Of a stretch of DNA of 26,873 bases, positions 21,481 through 26,873 are shown one piece after another. Position 1 is the first letter of the stretch. Every line of letters starts with the position of its first letter. The notes below the pieces were generated by a model. That model searched no databases. It had not been told where the DNA came from and saw only the letters and a program-made list of their open reading frames with translations. The stretch comes from an uncultured Muribaculaceae bacterium (lineage in GTDB: Bacteria; Bacteroidota; Bacteroidia; Bacteroidales; Muribaculaceae): NCBI GenBank assembly GCA_910579185.1, contig CAJTTG010000015.1, positions 1 to 26,873 on the forward strand, written 5' to 3'. The translations under genes were made by a program, and so were the position numbers.

Positions 21481-22806
21481 ATGAAGATGAACAAGACACA
21501 AATCATAGAGACCATCCGGACGAAATCCGGCATCGAACAACTCAACGAGATGCAGACGGCAATGCTTGGCTGCGATGCAAAACGAATAATCCTGACAGCC
21601 CCGACCGGCTCGGGGAAAACGATTGCATTCACCTGCCGCATGCTCAGGACGCTGCAACTCCCCGACGGAAGAGTCCAGGCTGTGGTCATAGCCCCGTCAA
21701 GAGAGCTTGTGATGCAGATCGAGAGTGTTGTTCGCCCGATCGCCACCGGCTACAAGACCGTGGCACTCTATGGCGGCCATTCGATGATGGACGAGCGGAA
21801 CTCCCTGACCCCCCTCCCCGACATAATCATAGCGACACCGGGACGACTGCTCGACCATATCCAGCGTGGGCAGATAGAGTTTGACGGGCTACAGATGCTT
21901 GTGCTTGATGAATATGATAAATGCCTGCAATTAGGCTTCGAAGGAGAGATGAAGCGTATTGTCAAACGCCTCGGCCGGATCGACAATCTTGTGATGACAT
22001 CCGCAACAGAGATAGACGCGATACCGGACTATCTGCCAACGGGTCAAGTGGCAAGATTTGATTTCGGAGGAGAAAGCGAGCCGAGAACAAGAATGCAGGT
22101 GGCCGAGGTGAAAAGCTTCACACGCGACAAGCTCGACACACTGACCGCCCTGTTGCAGAATCTGCCGTCGGGAGAGCGTACGATAGTTTTCGTCAACCAT
22201 CGCGAGAGTGCCGAACGCGTATACCAGCGGTTGCGCCGCGACAAGATAGCCGCCACGCTCTATCATGGTGCCCTTGACCAGCAGCAACGAGCCATGGCCA
22301 TCGACCTTTTTTCCAACGGGACAGCCCCGGTGCTTGTGGCCACCGACCTGGCGGCACGCGGTCTTGACATCACCGATGTGGCCAACGTGATCCATTACCA
22401 TCTCCCCGTAGACGAAGCCGCCTGGACCCACCGCAACGGCCGAACGGCACGCATGAACGCCACCGGCACGATATGGGTTATCACCTCCGAGGCTGACAAC
22501 ATACCGGAATACATCACCTTCGACCGTGAATACCAGCCGAAACAAACCGAAAAGCCCATGACCGGCACCATGATGGCCACAATCTATCTCAATGCCGGGA
22601 AAAAAGAGAAGATCTCCAAGGGTGACGTTGCCGGCTATATCGCCGCTTCCGGAGAGACAGCTCCTGACGAGATAGGCAAGATTGCTGTCCACGACCATCA
22701 TTCCGTGGTGGCAGTTCCGGAGAACAAAGTCAAAGCTACAGTCAAAGCACTAAGCGACAAGAAACTCAAAGGGAAACGGGTGAGAGTCAGCATCGTCGAA
22801 CCCTGA
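21481..22806 (+). CDS. DEAD-box RNA helicase, DbpA-like
   Basis: A 441-residue ATP-dependent RNA helicase from the ATG at 21481 (21487 is an alternative). Motifs in order: Q-motif Gln25, Walker A APTGSGKT (40-47), Ia APSRELV, Ib ATPGRLLD, motif II DEYD (143-146), motif III TSAT, and motif VI HRNGRTAR (317-324). The last 65 or so residues (KGDVAGYIAASGETAPDEIG to the end) resemble the RNA-binding domain of DbpA, which targets hairpin 92 of 23S rRNA during large-subunit assembly. Motif II reads DEYD rather than DEAD; the catalytic Asp-Glu and final Asp are kept, so activity is likely. The gene is monocistronic, lying between a terminator and the next promoter. A ribosome-assembly role is inferred from the C-terminal domain. 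Confidence 0.88.
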   Translation: MKMNKTQIIETIRTKSGIEQLNEMQTAMLGCDAKRIILTAPTGSGKTIAFTCRMLRTLQLPDGRVQAVVIAPSRELVMQIESVVRPIATGYKTVALYGGHSMMDERNSLTPLPDIIIATPGRLLDHIQRGQIEFDGLQMLVLDEYDKCLQLGFEGEMKRIVKRLGRIDNLVMTSATEIDAIPDYLPTGQVARFDFGGESEPRTRMQVAEVKSFTRDKLDTLTALLQNLPSGERTIVFVNHRESAERVYQRLRRDKIAATLYHGALDQQQRAMAIDLFSNGTAPVLVATDLAARGLDITDVANVIHYHLPVDEAAWTHRNGRTARMNATGTIWVITSEADNIPEYITFDREYQPKQTEKPMTGTMMATIYLNAGKKEKISKGDVAGYIAASGETAPDEIGKIAVHDHHSVVAVPENKVKATVKALSDKKLKGKRVRVSIVEP

Positions 22807-22900
22807 ATGGTAAAAACCCGACATAAATATGCACAAAAACGGTGCAAGTGTGCCATTGGTTAAGGATATGTTAAAACCGTCCGTTTACCCGAAAAAATAC

Positions 22901-22908
22901 TATATTTG
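22901..22908 (+). promoter_or_regulatory. Promoter -7 element of the 2-oxoacid oxidoreductase operon
   Basis: TATATTTG matches TAnnTTTG, 36 bases before the ferredoxin-subunit ATG. The -33 region is not consensus. No other -7 element is seen within the operon, so it probably serves all four genes. Confidence 0.6.
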
Positions 22909-22944
22909 CATCACAATAGAGTCAAACCCGAATAACGATAAGAG

Positions 22945-23175
22945 ATGGCAAAAATAATTGGAGCAGTAGAAATCAACGAGGAACGGTGCAAAGGATGCGA
23001 CCTGTGCGTTGTTGCCTGCCCGACCGATGTCCTCGGCCTCCAGCCTAAAGAAGTCAATAACCGCGGCTATCATTTTGCATATACCGTGAACCCGGATAAA
23101 TGTATCGGATGCGCATCCTGTGCGATGGTCTGCCCCGACGGGTGCATCGAAGTGTATCGCGTGGTTGAGAAATAA
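22945..23175 (+). CDS. 2-oxoacid:ferredoxin oxidoreductase, ferredoxin (delta) subunit
   Basis: A 76-residue ferredoxin with two [4Fe-4S] motifs: C15-C18-C21-C25P and C53-C56-C59-C63P. It passes electrons between the TPP-containing catalytic subunits and free ferredoxin. Its position as first gene of a delta-alpha-beta-gamma cluster, 32 bases before the alpha gene, matches the KorD/VorD type. The sequence between the two motifs is 27 residues, typical of clostridial-type ferredoxin subunits. Confidence 0.93.
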   Translation: MAKIIGAVEINEERCKGCDLCVVACPTDVLGLQPKEVNNRGYHFAYTVNPDKCIGCASCAMVCPDGCIEVYRVVEK

Positions 23176-23207
23176 ATGTTTAAACTAAGAGACTCACAAA
23201 ACAAGAT

Positions 23208-24296
23208 ATGAAAGAAGAAGTGAGATTAATGAAGGGCAATGAAGCGATAGCCCATGCAGCCATCCGCTATGGCGTAGACGGCTATTTCGGTTATCCTATC
23301 ACCCCTCAGAGCGAAGTTCTTGAAACCCTTGAGGCACTGATGCCGTGGGAAACCACCGGCATGACCGTGTTGCAGGCAGAGAGCGAAGTGGCATCGATCA
23401 ACATGGTCTATGGCGGCGCATCGACAGGCAAAGCCGTCATGACCTCATCGTCGAGTCCAGGTATCAGCCTTATGCAGGAGGGACTCAGCTACATAGCCGC
23501 CGGCGAGCTTCCTGCCCTGATTGTCAACGTGATGCGTGGAGGTCCCGGTCTCGGCACAATCCAGCCTTCACAGAGCGATTATTTCCAAGCCACAAAAGGT
23601 GGCGGCCATGGTGACTATCATTATATAGTGCTGGCACCATCAACGGTTCAGGAGATGGCCGATTTCGTAGGTCTTGGCTTTGATCTGGCATTCAAATACC
23701 GCACACCGGCAATGCTTCTGGCCGACGGTATCGTAGGTCAGATGATGGAAAAAGTGGTGTTGCCCGAAGCACGTCCACGCCGCACAGCCGAACAGATAGC
23801 CGAACAATGTCCCTGGGCAGTCACCGGACATCCGAAAGGACGCAAACCCAACGTCCTGACCACGCTTGAACTTGACAGCGTTAAAATGGAGGTCAACAAT
23901 CTCCGCTATCAGGAAACCTACCGAAAGATAGAGGAAAACGAGGTGCGCTATCAGGAATATTTCACCGATGATGCCGAAGTTATATTCGTTGCATTCGGTT
24001 CAATAGCCCGAATCTGTCTGAAGGCGATCGAAGATGCCCGAGAGGCCGGAATCAAAGTAGGCCTCATCCGCCCGATCACCCTCTGGCCATTCCCGACCAA
24101 AGTATTGTCGGAAATATCCCGACGCGTAAAAGGGATGATGGTCGTAGAGCTGAATGCCGGTCAGATGGTAGAGGATGTACGTCTCGCCGTAGAAGGCCGG
24201 ATTCCCGTTTACCATTATGGCCGCATGGGAGGCTGCATCCCCAATCCGCAAGAGGTTCTTGAAAACATGCAGTCGCATTTTCCGGACATGAAATGA
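23208..24296 (+). CDS. vorB: 2-oxoacid:ferredoxin oxidoreductase, alpha subunit (VorB/KorA type)
   Basis: A 362-residue subunit with the pyrimidine-binding TPP fold and the C-terminal transketolase-like domain. The hallmark YPITPQSEVLE (about residues 28-38) shapes the 2-oxoacid pocket. GGASTGKAVMTSSSSPG and MRGGPGLGTIQPSQSDYFQA are strongly conserved in the family. With the beta and gamma subunits it oxidises a 2-oxoacid to the acyl-CoA and CO2 using ferredoxin, or runs in reverse. Bacteroidales homologues are usually labelled VorB (branched-chain 2-oxoacids), although 2-oxoglutarate is an equally plausible substrate. The symbol follows that convention and is not evidence of substrate. The next gene follows after 34 bases. 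Confidence 0.92.
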   Translation: MKEEVRLMKGNEAIAHAAIRYGVDGYFGYPITPQSEVLETLEALMPWETTGMTVLQAESEVASINMVYGGASTGKAVMTSSSSPGISLMQEGLSYIAAGELPALIVNVMRGGPGLGTIQPSQSDYFQATKGGGHGDYHYIVLAPSTVQEMADFVGLGFDLAFKYRTPAMLLADGIVGQMMEKVVLPEARPRRTAEQIAEQCPWAVTGHPKGRKPNVLTTLELDSVKMEVNNLRYQETYRKIEENEVRYQEYFTDDAEVIFVAFGSIARICLKAIEDAREAGIKVGLIRPITLWPFPTKVLSEISRRVKGMMVVELNAGQMVEDVRLAVEGRIPVYHYGRMGGCIPNPQEVLENMQSHFPDMK

Positions 24297-24330
24297 AAAG
24301 AACAAGCACTGAACAGAAAACCAAAACAGA

Positions 24331-25098
24331 ATGAAACCAGAAGATATCAAACGCCCGGAGAACAAGGTGTACAGCAAGCCAGAGCTACTGAACGACACCC
24401 CTATGCATTATTGCCCGGGATGTTCTCACGGTGTGGTTCACAAACTAATAGCCGAGGTGCTGAAAGAGATGGGTCAGGAAAACAACGCCATCGGAGTAGC
24501 CCCGGTGGGATGTGCCGTATTCGCCTATAATTATATCGACATAGACTGGATAGAAGCCGCCCATGGCCGGGCACCAGCCGTTGCCACCGGCGCGAAACGC
24601 CTGAATCCGGATGTTCTCGTGTTCACCTATCAGGGAGACGGCGACCTCGCTGCCATAGGAACCGCAGAAACGATCCATGCCGCGAACAGAGGCGAAAATA
24701 TCGCCATCATATTTATCAACAACGCGATCTATGGTATGACCGGTGGCCAGATGGCACCTACAACCCTTGAGGGACAGAAAACCGCCACCACCCCATACGG
24801 GCGCCGTGTAGATCTCAACGGATATCCCCTAAAAATCAGCAATCTGCTGGCAGAACTTGAAGGCACATGCTACGTTACGCGTCAGGCAGTGCACACTCCG
24901 GCAGCGGTACGCAAAGCCAAAGCCGCCATCCGCAAGGCATTTGAGAACTCACTTGAAGGGCGCGGCACATCGGTTGTTGAAGTTGTCAGCACCTGCAACA
25001 GCGGTTGGAAAATGAGTCCTGCCAAAGCAAATGAATGGATGGTTGAAAACATGTTCCCGTTCTATCCCCTCGGAGACCTAAAGAATAACGACAAATGA
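24331..25098 (+). CDS. 2-oxoacid:ferredoxin oxidoreductase, beta subunit (TPP-binding)
   Basis: A 255-residue subunit that binds thiamine pyrophosphate. The Mg-TPP motif starts at GDGDLAAIGTAETIHAANRG and continues to NNAIYGMTGGQ. Four cysteines, C28 and C31 (CPGC), C61 (VGCAV) and C222 (STCNSGW), match the pattern of [4Fe-4S] ligands known in short archaeal-type beta subunits, so this chain likely carries the cluster next to TPP. It is the catalytic partner of the preceding alpha subunit. The stop overlaps the gamma gene start by four bases (ATGA). Confidence 0.93.
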   Translation: MKPEDIKRPENKVYSKPELLNDTPMHYCPGCSHGVVHKLIAEVLKEMGQENNAIGVAPVGCAVFAYNYIDIDWIEAAHGRAPAVATGAKRLNPDVLVFTYQGDGDLAAIGTAETIHAANRGENIAIIFINNAIYGMTGGQMAPTTLEGQKTATTPYGRRVDLNGYPLKISNLLAELEGTCYVTRQAVHTPAAVRKAKAAIRKAFENSLEGRGTSVVEVVSTCNSGWKMSPAKANEWMVENMFPFYPLGDLKNNDK

Positions 25099-25631
25099 AA
25101 CAAGAGATAATAGCAGCAGGATTTGGCGGACAAGGCGTTCTGTCAATGGGTAAGATTCTGGCATACGCAGGCTTGATCGATGATCTGGAAGTTACGTGGA
25201 TGCCATCGTATGGCCCGGAACAGCGTGGAGGCACAGCAAATGTCACAGTCGTTCTGTCGGATCGTCCGATCAGTTCTCCGGTGCTTGACAGCTATGACAC
25301 AGCCGTGATCCTTAATCAACAGAGCCTTGACAAGTTTGAGAGTAAAGTCAAGCCGGGTGGGACTCTGATCTATGATCCGTATGGAATCCACCGTCCGCCA
25401 ACACGCACAGACATCAACGTTTATGCAGTCAACGCGATGGACGCGGCCTTTGATTTGAAGAGTGCCAAAAGTTATAACATGATAATTCTCGGCGCATTGC
25501 TGAAAATCAATCCGATAGTGAGTATAGATTCTGTCATGACTGGATTGAAGAAAACGCTGCCGGAAAGACATCACCATCTGCTTCCGGCGAACCGCGAGGC
25601 TATTTTGCGTGGGATGGAGCTGGTGAAATAA
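25095..25631 (+). CDS. 2-oxoacid:ferredoxin oxidoreductase, gamma subunit
   Basis: A 178-residue subunit of the POR gamma family. GFGGQGVLSMGKILAYAG (residues 9-26) is the family's nucleotide-like binding loop, and SYGPEQRGGTANVTVVLSD follows at about 38-56. It lies at the interface of the alpha and beta chains and probably contributes to CoA binding. Its ATG overlaps the beta stop (ATGA). It is the last gene of the operon, ended by the hairpin at 25662-25692. Confidence 0.93.
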   Translation: MKQEIIAAGFGGQGVLSMGKILAYAGLIDDLEVTWMPSYGPEQRGGTANVTVVLSDRPISSPVLDSYDTAVILNQQSLDKFESKVKPGGTLIYDPYGIHRPPTRTDINVYAVNAMDAAFDLKSAKSYNMIILGALLKINPIVSIDSVMTGLKKTLPERHHHLLPANREAILRGMELVK

Positions 25632-25661
25632 GGGTTTGTAACCAAGTTAGATTATATATTG

Positions 25662-25692
25662 CGCTGGGGGATGATTCCTCCGGCGTTTTTTT
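25662..25692 (+). terminator. Terminator of the 2-oxoacid oxidoreductase operon
   Basis: CGCTGGGGGA (25662-25671) pairs with TCCTCCGGCG (25676-25685) along its full length, with two G-U pairs and a four-base loop, followed by seven T (25686-25692). Confidence 0.92.
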
Positions 25693-25709
25693 ATCCATAG
25701 GGAAGGAGG

Positions 25710-25999
25710 ATGAAGCCGGACGCGCCATGGCGCCTATTCTTTACCCACAGAAGTGTTCAGCAACGGTCAAGGAACTCAAAAATCGCATATACCCTGTCGA
25801 TCGCCTACCTGCAAAAAAGCTCGTTCAACAGCCGACACTTGGCCGATATAGTCAACATCATATGCCACCGCCCGTCCGATTTTCCCGAATGGCACAGCTC
25901 CGACACCGCCCGATTGTTAGCGCCCCCCCTATCTTCAAGAACAACAAGAAATCCTCGGGTTATTTCTTTTAATTCTCCGAAAATTTGTAACTTTGTAAT
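25710..25999 (+). other. Gap with a doubtful short reading frame
   Basis: Between the oxidoreductase terminator and the YhcG-type promoter there is no gene I can defend. One frame is open from an ATG at 25710, directly after GGAAGGAGG, for 101 codons, and its middle part looks protein-like (RHLADIVNIICHRPSDFPEW). It would run into the next gene's start at 26000, has no promoter that I can see, and matches no family known to me. Overlapping frames on both strands are also open, which lowers its value. It may be the decayed edge of an accessory insertion. Confidence 0.25.
25988..25995 (+). promoter_or_regulatory. Promoter -7 element of the YhcG-type gene
   Basis: TAACTTTG matches TAnnTTTG, with TTTC at 25963-25966, 21 bases upstream. 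It ends only four bases before the ATG at 26000, so the transcript would be nearly leaderless if that ATG is used. Confidence 0.55.
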
Positions 26000-26873
26000 A
26001 TGGGAACAGAGCTGACAACCAACATACAAGAGTCCCAATTCTATGCTGAGATAAAAGAATTGCTTTTACAGGCGCGCAGTCGTGCCTATATGTCTATCAA
26101 TTCCATCATGTCGCAAACATATTGGCAAATTGGTAAACGCATTGTTGAACAAGAGCAGAAAGGTAGCTTTTTATCTCACCTATCCTGACCAAGAAAAAAG
26201 TCACACACTGTGTAGCCTTTTAAGTTGGTCACACATTCGTCTGATAATGAGATGTGACGATGAACGGGAACGCCAATACTACATTTCCGAATCATCGAAG
26301 CACAATTGGAGCGTACGCACGTTGGAACGTAATCTGAAAACAGACTCTTTCCACCGCCTTATCTCGCAATCGTCTTTGACCGAACATAAAGAACCGTTAG
26401 CGCAGCACAACATTGTTAAAGACCCTTATGTGATGGAATTTCTCGGAATTAAGGGTAACGGCAAATTTTTGGAAAGCGAATTGGAGTCTGCCATAATTGA
26501 TAACATCGAACAATTTTTGCTTGAACTTGGCAACGGATTTTCGTTTGTCGGACGTCAAATGCGCATAAGTACCGAAACCATGCATTTCTATGTGGATTTG
26601 GTGTTTTACAATTATTTACTAAAATGCTTTGTGCTTATTGACCTTAAAACTGATAGGCTGACGCACCAAGACATCGGCCAAATGGAAATGTACGTCAGAA
26701 TGTTTGACGACCTCAAGCGTCAGTCCGATGACAACCCGACTATTGGAATAATACTCTGTAAAGACAAAGACGAAACGCTTGTGAAGTACAGTGTATTGAA
26801 CGAGGCTCGCCAAATATTTGCATCTAAATATAAACTTGTTTTGCCCTCAGAGGAAAAACTTATAGAGGCACTT
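26000..26873 (+). pseudogene. YhcG/DUF1016 PDDEXK nuclease, split by an internal deletion; runs off the right edge
   Basis: The first 56 or so codons (26000-26166) read as the YhcG N-terminal domain: FYAEIKELLLQARSRAYMSI and TYWQIGKRIVEQEQKG. The frame then stops at 26186-26188. From about 26169 the next frame carries on with FYLTYPDQEKSHTLCSLLSW and continues open to the window end as the rest of DUF1016. This part includes the nuclease core VDLVFYN, then VLIDLKTD and IGQMEMYV, with the D...D-x-K catalytic set intact. By comparison with the usual family layout, about 30 residues between EQEQKG and FYLTYPD are missing, so a deletion of roughly 90-100 bases that is not a multiple of three is likely. 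YhcG-type proteins are linked to defence and mobile regions. The surroundings are more AT-rich than the core, consistent with transfer. An assembly error is possible but less likely. Confidence 0.8.

Noticed and set aside
21931..22701. Minus-strand 256-codon ORF inside the helicase gene
   Set aside because: It is antisense to the conserved helicase motifs, with no family features or promoter.
1..26873. CRISPR array or long tandem repeats
   Set aside because: Reading through all intergenic stretches showed no regularly spaced repeat of 20 or more bases; only the short GGTTTACAC pair and operator copies are present.

Overview
The window looks like a chromosomal piece of a Bacteroidales gut bacterium, probably of the Muribaculaceae type. 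The evidence is repeated Bacteroidetes promoters (TTTG about 19-21 bases before TAnnTTTG), weak Shine-Dalgarno sequences, BACON and GLPGLI protein families, lipoproteins starting C-S-D-D-D, and a roughly half-GC core. The family-level placement is an inference. Almost every gene is on the + strand; the exceptions are a transposase fragment, a tRNA and a structured RNA gene.

Layout. (1) 1-470: a broken ISAon1-type transposase start, then tRNA-Lys(TTT) with promoter and terminator, all on the minus strand. (2) 712-1920: a fosmidomycin-resistance-type MFS exporter. (3) 2073-2361, minus strand: a well-delimited noncoding RNA gene with a full promoter, a rod-shaped fold and a strong terminator. 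It resembles 6S RNA and is the least expected item here. (4) 2437-8083: a five-gene MacAB-TolC-like export operon (ATPase, two FtsX-type permeases, periplasmic adaptor, outer-membrane factor), followed by a Crp/Fnr-type regulator at 8214-8912. (5) 8962-10749: a BACON-S41 protease lipoprotein. (6) 10867-11346: a small PH-domain membrane protein. (7) 11341-17190: a BlaI repressor with two operators bracketing its promoter, an M56 (BlaR1-like) protease, a TonB-receptor-like barrel and two GLPGLI proteins. (8) 17339-21334: a large lipoprotein and a second BACON-S41 protease paralogous to the first. (9) 21481-22806: a DbpA-like DEAD-box helicase with a DEYD motif II. (10) 22945-25631: a 2-oxoacid:ferredoxin oxidoreductase operon in the order delta-alpha-beta-gamma. 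(11) 25693-26873: an accessory, more AT-rich tail holding a YhcG/DUF1016 nuclease broken by an internal deletion.

How the parts may work together. The repressor/M56 pair probably controls the barrel plus GLPGLI module by proteolysis, as BlaI/BlaR1 control beta-lactamase. No beta-lactam sensor domain is present, so the signal is unknown. The two protease lipoproteins and the 722-residue lipoprotein around this module are likely envelope or surface proteins, so the middle of the window reads as an envelope-biology island. The tripartite pump and its neighbouring regulator form a separate export unit. The oxidoreductase operon is central anaerobic metabolism.
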